This document shows positions 8,288 to 16,519 of a stretch of 64,000 nucleotides of DNA, piece by piece. Source of the DNA: JAOAPY01 sp038237475. Its GTDB lineage: Bacteria; Acidobacteriota; Blastocatellia; Pyrinomonadales; Pyrinomonadaceae. Position numbers and translations under genes: made by a program. Location: assembly GCA_038237475.1 (NCBI GenBank), contig JBBRYS010000001.1:558001-622000 (forward strand), written 5' to 3'. The notes under the pieces are model-generated. The model was not told the DNA's origin. It was given only the letters and a program-made list of their open reading frames with translations, and did no database searches. The first letter of the stretch is position 1; each line of letters starts with the position of its first letter.

Positions 8288-9760
8288 TTATTTCTCCCAA
8301 TCAGGCGGTAACAGACGTCTGCGCCCGTCATCAACGAGAGCGATGTCCGGCTCATCCAGCGCCACTCGATCCCACAACTTGCAGGTGACCGCGCGATGCG
8401 CCTGGTCCAGCGCCTCGCAGTAGTTGGTGTAGGTGCAGCGGCGTATCTCAACGCCACGACCCAGCTTAACTTTCAGGAACCAGTCAGGATCGGCGAGTGC
8501 CTGGCGCGCAAAGCCGGCCAGGTCAGCCTGGCCTGCCTGCAACATGGCTTCTGCCTGCTCAAAAGTAGTCAAACCGCCTGTGCCAACGATCGGTGTTCGG
8601 AACCCGGCGGCGTTCACTGCTTCCTTGATAGTCGCAACCAGAGGAATACTTCGCCCGAATGGTCCAGCCTCATCCGACAGAGTTGTCGGCATGCATTCAT
8701 ACCCGCTCTGCCCGGTATAGGGATAGACAGCCTGGCCCACCTTTGGCTGCTGCGCGTCTTCGAACTTGCCGCCCTTTGAGATGGAAAGGAAATCAAGGCC
8801 GGCCCGCGCAAACTCGACTCCAAAATAAGCCGCGTCGTCGATGCGGTTACCTCCGGCGATTACTTCGTCACCCAGAAAGCGAACTCCGACCGTGTAATCA
8901 CTGCCGACGCGGGAGCGAACGGCGGCGTAAACTTCGAGCGGCAAGCGCACTCGCTGTGCGCGTGGCCCACCATATCCATCTGTGCGAGTGTTCAGCGCGC
9001 TCAGGAAAGAGGCCATCGTGTAGGCGTGGGCATAGTGCAACTCAACTCCGTCGAACCCGGCCTCGCGGGCCCTCACCGCTGCCGTAGAAAAAATTCCGGG
9101 CAGCACCTGGGGCAGCTCACGGATGTGATCGTACTCCACGTCTGTGACCCGTTCGCGATAACCAAAGCGCAGGGCTTCGAGCTCTCGCCCGCTCAACACC
9201 AGTTCCAGGGTCTCCGGCGAAGCAGTCTTCAGAAACTCGCGCACTTCCGGCTCGTCAACGTGCAGCCAGCTCGCATCATCGGTGATCTCTGCCAGCGCTT
9301 CCCGGTGCTGGACGTTTGGTTTAAGGAAGCGAGCAAAAAACTTTTCCGGCTCCGGACGGCGGCGTACAGAAAGAAAGTCGATGATTTGTATGAAGAGACG
9401 CGTCTCGCCATCGCTTGCCTCGCGCACGGCTTCGACGAGTTTTTTGAGGCCAGGAACAAAGCGATCGTGACCGATACGAAGCAGCGGGCCACTGGGGACA
9501 TCGCGGACGCCGGTAGCTTCCACGACGATTGCTCCGGGCCGGCCTTTGGCAAAGCGCCGGTACCACTCGATATTGGCCTCAGTTACAAAACCATCTTCGG
9601 TGGCGCGCCAGGGGACCATGGCCGGCACCCAGGTGCGGCTCGACACCTTCAACCGGCCGATATCGATTGGCTGAAACAGAAGCGAGCCGGCAGCTTCGTT
9701 GGCATTGGGCCAACTGGTAGCGGGAATCGGGTGTTTGATCGGATTCTTGAATTTCCACAT
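8288..9760 (-). CDS. NADH:flavin oxidoreductase (Old Yellow Enzyme type), candidate reductase partner of the flavin monooxygenase
   Basis: About 490 residues, longer than ordinary OYE enzymes (350-400) because of a charged insertion at roughly residues 130-220. TIM-barrel OYE features are visible: the N-terminal LFQPIDIGRLKVSSR, a substrate/flavin region ELHYAHAYTMASFLS, NTRTDGYGG, and IVGTGGLTTFEQAEAML near the phosphate-binding site. Met codons at 9844, 9793 and 9760 are in frame; MWKFKNPIKHP at 9760 fits homolog-like starts best, but no clear ribosome site decides. It is convergent with the monooxygenase gene, 19 nt apart. An OYE domain is exactly what is fused to that monooxygenase in 2-aminobenzoyl-CoA monooxygenase/reductase, so it may perform the ring-reduction half reaction as a separate polypeptide. 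A different ene-reductase role cannot be excluded. Confidence 0.8.
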   Translation of the reverse strand: MWKFKNPIKHPIPATSWPNANEAAGSLLFQPIDIGRLKVSSRTWVPAMVPWRATEDGFVTEANIEWYRRFAKGRPGAIVVEATGVRDVPSGPLLRIGHDRFVPGLKKLVEAVREASDGETRLFIQIIDFLSVRRRPEPEKFFARFLKPNVQHREALAEITDDASWLHVDEPEVREFLKTASPETLELVLSGRELEALRFGYRERVTDVEYDHIRELPQVLPGIFSTAAVRAREAGFDGVELHYAHAYTMASFLSALNTRTDGYGGPRAQRVRLPLEVYAAVRSRVGSDYTVGVRFLGDEVIAGGNRIDDAAYFGVEFARAGLDFLSISKGGKFEDAQQPKVGQAVYPYTGQSGYECMPTTLSDEAGPFGRSIPLVATIKEAVNAAGFRTPIVGTGGLTTFEQAEAMLQAGQADLAGFARQALADPDWFLKVKLGRGVEIRRCTYTNYCEALDQAHRAVTCKLWDRVALDEPDIALVDDGRRRLLPPDWEK

Positions 9761-9814
9761 CGTCGGTCTCACTTTATCACGGAGCTCAACCATTTTGCCG
9801 CGGAGGAAATCATT

Positions 9815-9897
9815 TTGCCGCGGATCACGCGGATGAAAACCCATCTGAATTTGTTCAGATCTGATCCGCGCTCGTCGGCGTCCATCTGCGGCTAATT
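9815..9897. repeat. interspersed palindromic repeat, copy A
   Basis: An imperfect palindrome of about 83 nt. One end reads TTGCCGCGGATCACGCGGAT, the other CCATCTGCGGCTAATT, with a central TTCAGATCTGATCCGCG. The outer arms (GCCGCGGAT / ATCTGCGGC) can pair. Related copies are at 9922, 19183, 19292 and 39633. It lies just upstream of the OYE gene start, in the divergent gap to the kynureninase-like gene. Confidence 0.8.
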
Positions 9898-9921
9898 CTC
9901 CCCCTCGTCTTCAAAACCATT

Positions 9922-10003
9922 TTGCCCCGGTTGACGCAGATAAAAACCGAATCTAAATAATTCAGATCTGATCCGCGCTCGTCCTCGTCCATCTGCGGCT
10001 AAT
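9922..10003. repeat. interspersed palindromic repeat, copy B
   Basis: Second, tandem copy, 25 nt after copy A, with the same order of blocks: TTGCCCCGGTTGACGCAGAT, a central ATTCAGATCTGATCCGCG, then TCCATCTGCGGCTAATTT. The copies differ by scattered substitutions rather than being a fresh duplication. Confidence 0.78.
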
Positions 10004-10058
10004 TTCCGGTCCGACACAGCACTTCCAATGATCTGTGGTAAATTAAGCACACTATTTT

Positions 10059-10082
10059 TTTGAAAGGTACTTTGAAAGGTAC
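10059..10082 (+). promoter_or_regulatory. 12-bp tandem duplication containing the ribosome binding site of the kynureninase-like gene
   Basis: TTTGAAAGGTAC occurs twice head-to-tail (10059-10070 and 10071-10082), just before the GTG start at 10086. Each unit carries a GAAAGG Shine-Dalgarno-like core; the second is about 7 nt from the start codon. Confidence 0.75.
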
Positions 10083-10085
10083 GAT

Positions 10086-11276
10086 GTGACTGTCGACAAT
10101 CTGCTTAAGTGGCGTAGTGAGTTTCCCATCCTGGACCAGGCTGTTTATTTGATTTCGCACAGTCTGGGTGCAATGCCGCGGAAAACTTTCGAGCGCCTGA
10201 ATGAATATGCCGATACCTGGGCCACGCGTGGCGTGCGCGCCTGGGCAGAAGGCTGGTGGGATATGCCCGTCACCGTCGGCGACGAAGTGGGGCGCATCAT
10301 CGGCGCCGACCCACGCTCGGTGGTAATGCATCAGAACGTCTCTATCTGCCAGTCCCTGATCCTTTCTTGCTTTGAACCCACGCCACAACGCAACAAGATT
10401 GTTTATTCTGAACTGAACTTCCCTTCCGTGATGTACGTCTACGAAGCGCATGCGCGCGCCGGTGACCTGCGGATCGAAGAGGTCAAGTCGGACGACGGCA
10501 TCACGGTGCCGCTCGAACGCATGCTCGCAGCTATCGATGAAGAGACCCTGCTGGTTCCGTTCTCACACGTGCTATTTAAGAGCGCGTTTCTGCAGGATGC
10601 GAAGGCCATCATAGAACGGTCGCACGAGGTCGGCGCGCTGGTCGTCCTGGACACTTACCAATCGGCGGGCACCGTGCCTTTCAATGTAAAAGACTTAAAC
10701 GTGGATTTCGCGACCGGCGGTTCAGTGAAGTGGCTGTGCGGCGGGCCCGGCGCCGGTTATCTTTATGTGCGTCCGGATCTGCAAACAAAAATCGAACCTA
10801 AAACCACTGGTTGGATGGCCCACGAGTCACCCTTCGCTTTTGAAAAGGAGCTGCATTACGCGCCGGACATCACGCGTTTTCTGCATGGCTCGCCCGCGAT
10901 CCCGGCCTTGTACGCAGCGCAATCGGGTTACGAGATCATCAACCAGATTGGCGTCGAAGCGATTCGCCGCAAGAGCACGCGACAGACCTCGCGCTTGATT
11001 GAACTCGCGGAAGAGGCAGGCTTCAAAGTTACCAGCCCCAGGCTTCCTGCCCAACGCGGCGGCACGATTACGGTCAGTCACGAGCAGGCGGGTGCGATTA
11101 CGAAAGAACTGATACGCCGCGAGTTCATTGTCGATTATCGTCCCGGCGCGGGCGTGCGCATCTCGCCACACTTTTATACCAAAGATGAAGAATTGGAATT
11201 GGTAATAGCCGAGATGAAAAAGATTCGTGACGAAAAGGCTTTCGCTGACCAGGACGCAGTCGGGGCCGCATTCTAG
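10086..11276 (+). CDS. kynureninase-like PLP-dependent enzyme (aminotransferase class V fold)
   Basis: A 396-residue fold-type I PLP enzyme. The cofactor Asp segment VVLDTYQSAGTVPFNV and the Schiff-base Lys region FATGGSVKWLCGGPGAGYLY match kynureninase-type proteins, in which a GGPG follows the lysine by a few residues. The N-terminal YLISHSLGAMP and the C-terminal GVRISPHFYTKDEE are also usual. Kynureninase cleaves L-kynurenine to anthranilate and alanine; the next gene encodes tryptophan 2,3-dioxygenase, which supports this function, but class V homologs such as cysteine desulfurase-like enzymes are alternatives. The start is GTG 10086; the ATG two bases earlier is followed by a stop. The site lies within a duplicated GAAAGG-bearing unit. 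Confidence 0.8.
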   Translation: MTVDNLLKWRSEFPILDQAVYLISHSLGAMPRKTFERLNEYADTWATRGVRAWAEGWWDMPVTVGDEVGRIIGADPRSVVMHQNVSICQSLILSCFEPTPQRNKIVYSELNFPSVMYVYEAHARAGDLRIEEVKSDDGITVPLERMLAAIDEETLLVPFSHVLFKSAFLQDAKAIIERSHEVGALVVLDTYQSAGTVPFNVKDLNVDFATGGSVKWLCGGPGAGYLYVRPDLQTKIEPKTTGWMAHESPFAFEKELHYAPDITRFLHGSPAIPALYAAQSGYEIINQIGVEAIRRKSTRQTSRLIELAEEAGFKVTSPRLPAQRGGTITVSHEQAGAITKELIRREFIVDYRPGAGVRISPHFYTKDEELELVIAEMKKIRDEKAFADQDAVGAAF

Positions 11277-11421
11277 AGCTGTTTTTTTGTACTTTGTTCT
11301 TTGTTGCTTCGTTTCTGCGCCTTTACTCAAGGGTTGGTTTCCGGTGACATGTGCGTACGGAATGAAATCAAAGTACAAGCCACAGAGTTCAAAGCCCAGA
11401 TATTTTCAAGGCCCAATATTA

Positions 11422-12279
11422 ATGACAGATTACGGAACCAAGCCACTGCTTTCTTATAACCAGTACCTGCGCGTTCAGGATCTGATCGCGCTGCAGGAAT
11501 GCCTCTCCGATCCGGCGCATCACGACGAGCTTCTTTTTATCACCATCCATCAGGCTTACGAGCTTTGGTTCAAAATAATTCTGCAGGAAGTCGACGCCGC
11601 CATCGCGTTTATGGACCAGGACAGGGCGGCGGCCGCGGAACGATCGGTGCGGCGCATCGTCGAGGTTGAAAAGCTACTCGTCAATCAAATTCATATTCTC
11701 GAGACTATGTCGCCGATTAACTTCCTGCAGTTTCGCGACCAGTTGAATCCTGCCAGTGGTTTCCAGTCAATGCAGTTTCGCGAGATTGAATTTGCTTCCG
11801 GCCTCAAGGATGAAAGCATCCTGAAAGCTTTCAGCGCGGAAGACTTCGCTCACGGGCGGCTCTCGGCTCGCTTCGCTGGTGCGACACTCGGCGAGGCATT
11901 CTTCAACCTATTACAACGCCAGGGACTCGAGGCTCCCATTGACAGCCCCGAAAACAACGAGAGCGAACGCAGGCAATCCTATGGCAAGCGAACGCGCGCG
12001 GTGCTCGAGCTCTTAACGCATTTTGAAGAACGTTATGAAGCCTACAAACTTCAGGAAGCCCTCCTGGAACACGACGAGTACTTTTCTCTCTGGCGCTCGC
12101 ACCACATCAAAATGGTTGAGCGCATGGTTGGCGCCAAACGTGGCACGGGCGGTTCGGAAGGTATCGGCTATCTGCGCACCACCCTGGATAAGAAGTTCTT
12201 TCCGGAACTTTGGGAAGCGCGCACCTATCTGGATCTCAAACACGGCGAAGGGGGCTGTCCTTTTTCCACTGCCTCATAG
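11422..12279 (+). CDS. kynA: tryptophan 2,3-dioxygenase
   Basis: Heme dioxygenase that opens the indole ring of L-tryptophan to N-formylkynurenine, the first step of the kynurenine pathway. Family motifs are clear: LLSYNQYLRVQDLIALQ, FITIHQAYELWFKIIL (substrate pocket), LNPASGFQSMQFREIEF, and RSHHIKMVERMVG with the proximal heme His, then GTGGSEGIGYLRTTL and FPELWEARTYL. An open frame runs back to 11227 inside the previous gene, but the family begins at MTDYGTKPLLSYNQYL, so ATG 11422 is used, giving 285 residues, normal for bacterial enzymes. It follows the kynureninase-like gene by 145 nt. No formamidase (kynB) candidate is adjacent. Confidence 0.95.
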   Translation: MTDYGTKPLLSYNQYLRVQDLIALQECLSDPAHHDELLFITIHQAYELWFKIILQEVDAAIAFMDQDRAAAAERSVRRIVEVEKLLVNQIHILETMSPINFLQFRDQLNPASGFQSMQFREIEFASGLKDESILKAFSAEDFAHGRLSARFAGATLGEAFFNLLQRQGLEAPIDSPENNESERRQSYGKRTRAVLELLTHFEERYEAYKLQEALLEHDEYFSLWRSHHIKMVERMVGAKRGTGGSEGIGYLRTTLDKKFFPELWEARTYLDLKHGEGGCPFSTAS

Positions 12280-12399
12280 CCTTAGTCCCAGGTTTAAGAG
12301 TTAGATTGCCATCCAGGGGTCTTGTCCTAAAAGAAACAGCCCGGTCTGAAGTTTGTATTCCAGGCCCAAAATAACGTCGCAATCTCGCGGAGACCAGCA

Positions 12400-13449
12400 A
12401 TGGCTCAACCGGCGCAGCAAACGTCTCCCACTCCCGGCCACCGGAATCAGATAAGTTATTGGCTGGTGCGCTGGCTGCTGTTTTTTTTGATTTGCCTTGG
12501 TCTCGGTTATGCAAGTGTGCAGCGCTACGACCCGCGTCAGACCCCGGGGCTAAGCGACGCTGCCATCTACTTTCGCATGGTGCCGGGAGAGGACGTGCGA
12601 GCGCGAGAAATGCGCTTTCGTGTGCTCGTCCCGTGGATTGCCAGACCCTTCTATGCAGCGGCGGCAAAGTTTGTCGACCAGTCGCGAGCCATTGCGCTTG
12701 CCCTACTAATTTCCAATTCCATTTTTTGCGCCGCTACTGCCTGTCTGCTGCTAGCCATTGCACTCAGGATCAATGCGAGTCCAGCCACGGCGCTGTTAGC
12801 CGCGACACTTTATCTACTCAACTTCTCGATCGTAAATCTTCAACTCGCAGGCATGGTCGATGCCGCAGAAGCCTGCTTCATGCTCGCCTTGGTTCTGACA
12901 ATGTTGGGAAGACGCTGGTGGCTGCTGCCCTTGTGGGGCTTCGTTGGCACGCTTGCCAAGGAAACATTTCTGCCGCTCGCGAGCGTACTTGTGCTGGCGT
13001 GGTGGTACTTCGATCAGCGCCGGAGAAGCAGCAGTTTACGGACGCTGCTGCCCGTGATTTGCGTGATTGCGTTGGGAAGTCTGACGATGCTCGGTTTGCG
13101 TTATGCGATGCGTGCCGGCCCCCTGCTTACGGATGCCTTGCTCCCGACGCACGCCTCCGGAAGCTGGGGCCGTTTCAGTGGTATCGTGGCCAGCCCAACT
13201 CCATGGTACGCTTTCATCTGGTTATTACCCGTGGGGGTTCTGCGTTTGCGGCGCTTGCCGCGAGCATGGATCTGGGCAGCCGGCTGCAGCGCGTTGGTCG
13301 CGTTGGCACTGGGCGTTTTCAGAGATATCGGCGGCAACGTCGCCAGACCTTTGTTTGATGTACTTGGCCCGTTGCTCAGTCTGTCCGCTGCGCTGTACCT
13401 TGGCGAGAGTGACAGAGTCGTGGCCGTCCAGCCACTTGATTCGAATTGA
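12400..13449 (+). CDS. multi-pass membrane protein, GT-C glycosyltransferase-like
   Basis: 349 residues with roughly eight to ten hydrophobic segments beginning at YWLVRWLLFFLICLG. A conserved-looking soluble stretch after the first helix (FRMVPGEDVRAREMRFR, then LVPWIARPFY) and the later LAKETFLPLASVLVL resemble integral-membrane GT-C/mannosyltransferase-like proteins of unknown function. GGAG at about 12388 precedes ATG 12400. No catalytic residues can be assigned confidently. It separates the tryptophan dioxygenase from the PilZ and CoA-ligase genes and may be unrelated to the pathway. Confidence 0.6.
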   Translation: MAQPAQQTSPTPGHRNQISYWLVRWLLFFLICLGLGYASVQRYDPRQTPGLSDAAIYFRMVPGEDVRAREMRFRVLVPWIARPFYAAAAKFVDQSRAIALALLISNSIFCAATACLLLAIALRINASPATALLAATLYLLNFSIVNLQLAGMVDAAEACFMLALVLTMLGRRWWLLPLWGFVGTLAKETFLPLASVLVLAWWYFDQRRRSSSLRTLLPVICVIALGSLTMLGLRYAMRAGPLLTDALLPTHASGSWGRFSGIVASPTPWYAFIWLLPVGVLRLRRLPRAWIWAAGCSALVALALGVFRDIGGNVARPLFDVLGPLLSLSAALYLGESDRVVAVQPLDSN

Positions 13450-13464
13450 TTATGCAGGAGAGCC

Positions 13465-13797
13465 ATGCAATATAATCGACGAGCTGCCCCGAGAGTCGGA
13501 GTCGATCTGACGACGACCTGGGAAGGATTACTCGAACGCCAAAAAGGTACCATCACCAATATCAGTACCAATGGCTGCTTCGTGCTGAGCGGTGGTCAGG
13601 TGCAAGCCAAAGAATTAGTCAGGCTGGAGATATCATTGCCTCTGGACGAGGCCGTCGTTATTTGGGCCGAGGTGGGTGACCACGCGTACGATATCGGCTT
13701 TGGCGCACGATTTACGTCGCCCAGCGAAGACGAAGACGTGAGGCGGCTGGTGAAGTTCATAACCGCAGCCCTGGCGGCGGCCACTACCGAAGCCTAA
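13465..13797 (+). CDS. PilZ domain protein
   Basis: A single-domain PilZ protein of 110 residues. The c-di-GMP-binding RxxxR-type motif is at the extreme N terminus (NRRAAPR), and the second motif D/NxSxxG appears as NISTNGCFV; GFGARF closes the barrel. It therefore keeps the residues expected for c-di-GMP binding. It follows the membrane protein by 15 nt and precedes the CoA ligase by 29 nt, so it may be co-transcribed with either. A GGAG lies just upstream of the ATG. Confidence 0.88.
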   Translation: MQYNRRAAPRVGVDLTTTWEGLLERQKGTITNISTNGCFVLSGGQVQAKELVRLEISLPLDEAVVIWAEVGDHAYDIGFGARFTSPSEDEDVRRLVKFITAALAAATTEA

Positions 13798-13826
13798 CTG
13801 CCGCACGCTGAACTCATGCTAAATAG

Positions 13827-15422
13827 ATGAACATACAATTCCCTGATCGATTCAACATGGCTGACTACTTCCTCTATCACAATCTGGAGGAAGGGCGGGA
13901 AAACAAAACCTGTCTTTATTTCGAAGATCAGACGTGGACCTATGGCGAAGCCGCACGGCTGTCAAATCGCACCGGCAACGCCCTCCGGGAACTCGGCCTG
14001 AATATCGAAGATCGAGTGCTGCTGGCCCTGCCCGACTGCCCGGAATTTGTCTGGGCCTGGTTCGGCGCAGCACGCATCGGGGCCGTGATCACCATGGTCA
14101 ATCCGCTGCTGCCGGCGGCCGATTATCGTTACTATCTCAATTACACTCGCGCGCGCGTCGCCGTGGTGCACGAGTCACTCCTTCATGTATTTGCCGAAGC
14201 AGCCGCCGATTCCGAATTTTTGCGTGCCGTGATGACCGTCAGCAACCCGGCTAACGTCGATGAAGACAAGCTCGCTCCCCAACAAAGGCATGTGAAGTTC
14301 CAGTCCTTTGCAGAATGCATAGATGCCCAGCCGAGTGTCTGCCGGGCTGCCGACACCCTGAGAGACGACATCGCGATCTGGCTCTTTACTTCCGGATCAA
14401 CCGGACACCCCAAAGGCGCCGTCCACCTGCAGCACGATCTGCCGTACAACACCGAAGTCTATGCCAAGCGAACGCTCGGGGTGGCCGAAAATGATCTAAC
14501 GGTCTCAGTACCCAAACTTTTTTTTGGCTATGCCACCGGCACGAACCTGCTTTTCCCTTTCGCAGTCGGCGGCGCGACAGCCTTGTTTTCGGAACGCTCC
14601 ACCGCCGAACAGATCTTTTCCATGATTGAACGCTACCACCCGACTATTCTCACCACCGTGCCGACGATGATTAACTCGATGATGAATCTTGCCGCCGGCG
14701 TTGAACGCGATCTCTCGAGCCTGCGCTTCTGTTATTCCGCGGGAGAGGCGCTGCCGCCCGAGTTGTACTCGCGCTGGAAAGAAAAATTTGGCGTCGAGAT
14801 CTATGACGGTATCGGCTCAGCCGAGATGTTTCATATCTACATTTCCAATCGTCCCGGTGATGTGAAGCTGGGCAGTCTCGGTCGCATCGTCGAAGGTTAT
14901 GAAGCGAGCCTCGTCGACGCTGCTGGTCAACAACTCCCGACTGGGGAAATGGGCACCTTGAAGATCAAGGGCGACTCAGCCGCGCTTTGCTACTGGAATG
15001 CGCACGAAAAATCAAAAGAGACTTTTGCGGGCGATTGGTGCACGACCGGCGATCAATTCCACCTCGACGAAGACGGATACTACTGGTATCACGGCCGCAC
15101 GGACGACATGTTGAAGGTCTCTGGGGTTTTCGTCGCTCCCGCCGAAATTGAAAACTGTCTGCTGCAACACGAAGCGGTGCTTGAATGCGCCATCATCGGA
15201 TACGACGATGGCGATGGTCTGGTTAAACCGAAGGCTTTCATCGTGCTGCGACCGGGCCAGGTCGGAACCGAAGCATTAGCGGCAGCGATCAAGGAATTCG
15301 TAAAGTCTAATCTCGCTCTTTACAAGTACCCGCGCTGGATCGAATTTATCGAGGCTCTGCCGAAAAACGACCGCGGCAAAGTCGACAAAAAAAGCCTGAA
15401 AGAGCTCTCGCAGGAACGCTGA
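13827..15422 (+). CDS. benzoate-CoA ligase family protein (benzoate or 2-aminobenzoate-CoA ligase)
   Basis: A 531-residue ANL-superfamily acyl-CoA synthetase. The AMP-binding P-loop reads LFTSGSTGHPKGAVH; PKLFFGYATGTNLLFPFAVG is characteristic of the benzoate-CoA ligase group; DGIGSAEMFHIYISN and the hinge region GRTDDMLKVSG are intact, as is the C-terminal catalytic Lys segment LPKNDRGKVDKK. It activates an aromatic acid with ATP and CoA and would feed the CoA-thioester pathway upstream. Given the kynureninase-like and tryptophan dioxygenase genes, anthranilate is a plausible substrate, with benzoate equally possible because boxB is present. The start ATG 13827 matches the family N terminus MNIQFPDRFNMADYF. 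Confidence 0.9.
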   Translation: MNIQFPDRFNMADYFLYHNLEEGRENKTCLYFEDQTWTYGEAARLSNRTGNALRELGLNIEDRVLLALPDCPEFVWAWFGAARIGAVITMVNPLLPAADYRYYLNYTRARVAVVHESLLHVFAEAAADSEFLRAVMTVSNPANVDEDKLAPQQRHVKFQSFAECIDAQPSVCRAADTLRDDIAIWLFTSGSTGHPKGAVHLQHDLPYNTEVYAKRTLGVAENDLTVSVPKLFFGYATGTNLLFPFAVGGATALFSERSTAEQIFSMIERYHPTILTTVPTMINSMMNLAAGVERDLSSLRFCYSAGEALPPELYSRWKEKFGVEIYDGIGSAEMFHIYISNRPGDVKLGSLGRIVEGYEASLVDAAGQQLPTGEMGTLKIKGDSAALCYWNAHEKSKETFAGDWCTTGDQFHLDEDGYYWYHGRTDDMLKVSGVFVAPAEIENCLLQHEAVLECAIIGYDDGDGLVKPKAFIVLRPGQVGTEALAAAIKEFVKSNLALYKYPRWIEFIEALPKNDRGKVDKKSLKELSQER

Positions 15423-15625
15423 AAGAACTCGCTACCAGGGTCCGGTGATCTCACTTTGCCTGACTCTTCCGGCAACTCTGCAGACCGGAATACGCCGCTC
15501 AACTGTATCAATCCCGCTTGAATATCGACCCGCTAACTCCCTTGCCAGGGATTTACTGACTCAAAAACATCAGCCCTTTAGGAAGAAAATTCTGGAAGAA
15601 CTCCCTTATGGGCACTTTATATCCG

Positions 15626-15657
15626 AAGAGAGATTTCCACCGAAAAGAGAGATTTCC
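15626..15657 (+). repeat. 13-bp direct repeat upstream of the PEP-CTERM gene
   Basis: AAGAGAGATTTCC occurs at 15626-15638 and again at 15645-15657, 19 bp apart, in the leader 22 nt before the PEP-CTERM start codon. It could be a regulator site or a small slippage duplication. Confidence 0.6.
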
Positions 15658-15679
15658 TTTTAAAACGGAGTGCTGACAC

Positions 15680-16375
15680 ATGAAAAAGATTCTAATTTCG
15701 CTTATCGCCATGGTTGTGCTGGGAATTCCGGCCACTGCCTTCGCTGACTCTTTCACCTACAGAGCACCTGCTACCGGTGCGAATCAAGGAAGTGGCGGCC
15801 CAAACCAATTCGACCTGGACCACCACAAGGCTTACACCTGGCAGATTAACAATGTAAATCTCGCCGGCCAGACCATTACTGGTGCGACGCTGACCTTCCA
15901 CAACATTCGCAACTGGGATACCAATGCGAACATGTTGTTCGTGCACCTGCTGGACTCGGCCAGAAGTACCGGCGTTGCTTCGTTCATCGATGCCAGCGGC
16001 GTACCGGTGCCCTCTTCGCAGATTGCCGACAATTTCGCCGGCGCTCTTTACGGCAGCAATCCGCTCGTCAACCCCGGGACGGCGAACACATTTCTCGATC
16101 AACGTAGTTTCGGCACCACGGGCATGGACTGGACCATCACCTTCAACACTGCACAACTCGCAGCTTTGACTGCTTATCTCCAGAACGGAAACAACGTCGC
16201 GTTTGGTTTCGACCCGGACTGTCACTTCTGGAACAACGGCATTACCTTCAATTTCACGACCACTCCGACCGGCGTGCCCGAGCCCACCACTATGGTGTTG
16301 CTGGGGTCAGGTCTGGCCGGTCTCTACTTGAAACGACGCCGCAAACAACAGGCCCAGGCTAACGCCGCGGTCTAA
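15680..16375 (+). CDS. PEP-CTERM sorting domain protein
   Basis: A 231-residue exported protein. A Sec signal peptide (MKKILISLIAMVVLGIPATA, cleavage near AFA) is followed by a beta-rich region of unknown fold with aromatic and Asn-rich strands, and the C terminus has the sorting signal VPEPTTMVLLGSGLAGLYL with KRRRK after the helix. Such proteins are processed by exosortase and end in the envelope or exopolysaccharide. ACGGAG precedes ATG 15680. No exosortase gene is in the window. The gene is monocistronic, ending in a strong hairpin terminator. Confidence 0.9.
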   Translation: MKKILISLIAMVVLGIPATAFADSFTYRAPATGANQGSGGPNQFDLDHHKAYTWQINNVNLAGQTITGATLTFHNIRNWDTNANMLFVHLLDSARSTGVASFIDASGVPVPSSQIADNFAGALYGSNPLVNPGTANTFLDQRSFGTTGMDWTITFNTAQLAALTAYLQNGNNVAFGFDPDCHFWNNGITFNFTTTPTGVPEPTTMVLLGSGLAGLYLKRRRKQQAQANAAV

Positions 16376-16396
16376 ACCCTAATCACTCAAAAAAAG

Positions 16397-16433
16397 AATC
16401 GGCGCGAGTGGGTTGCCCACACTCGCGCCGATT
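16397..16433 (+). terminator. rho-independent terminator of the PEP-CTERM gene
   Basis: A perfect 14-bp stem (AATCGGCGCGAGTG at 16397-16410 pairing with 16420-16433), 9-nt loop, A-run before and TTTTATT after. Because of the flanking A and T runs it can also act for leftward transcription from the other side. Confidence 0.9.
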
Positions 16434-16451
16434 TTATTCGTCTCCAGCTGT

Positions 16452-16505
16452 AGTACCGCCTTTAGGCGGGCTTACCCCCCAGAAAAGCCCGCCTAAAGCC
16501 GGTAC
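16452..16505. repeat. long imperfect palindrome between convergent genes
   Basis: Arms of 22 nt, AGTACCGCCTTTAGGCGGGC at 16452 onward and its near-exact complement ending at 16505, with one mismatch, and a short loop ACCCCCCAGA. It lacks a T-tract, so it looks like a repetitive extragenic palindrome rather than a second terminator. Confidence 0.65.
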
Positions 16506-16519
16506 TCTGAGCGCCGGGC

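Noticed and set aside
11227..11421. Long N-terminal extension of tryptophan 2,3-dioxygenase
   Set aside because: It overlaps the end of the kynureninase-like gene and does not match the family, which begins near MTDYGTKPLLSY.
12459..13358. A 299-residue frame inside the membrane-protein gene
   Set aside because: No domain, and it lies in an alternate frame of a well-supported gene; high GC produces such frames.
15445..15663. A 72-residue open frame upstream of the PEP-CTERM gene
   Set aside because: No ribosome site, no domain, and it runs over the direct repeat in the leader.
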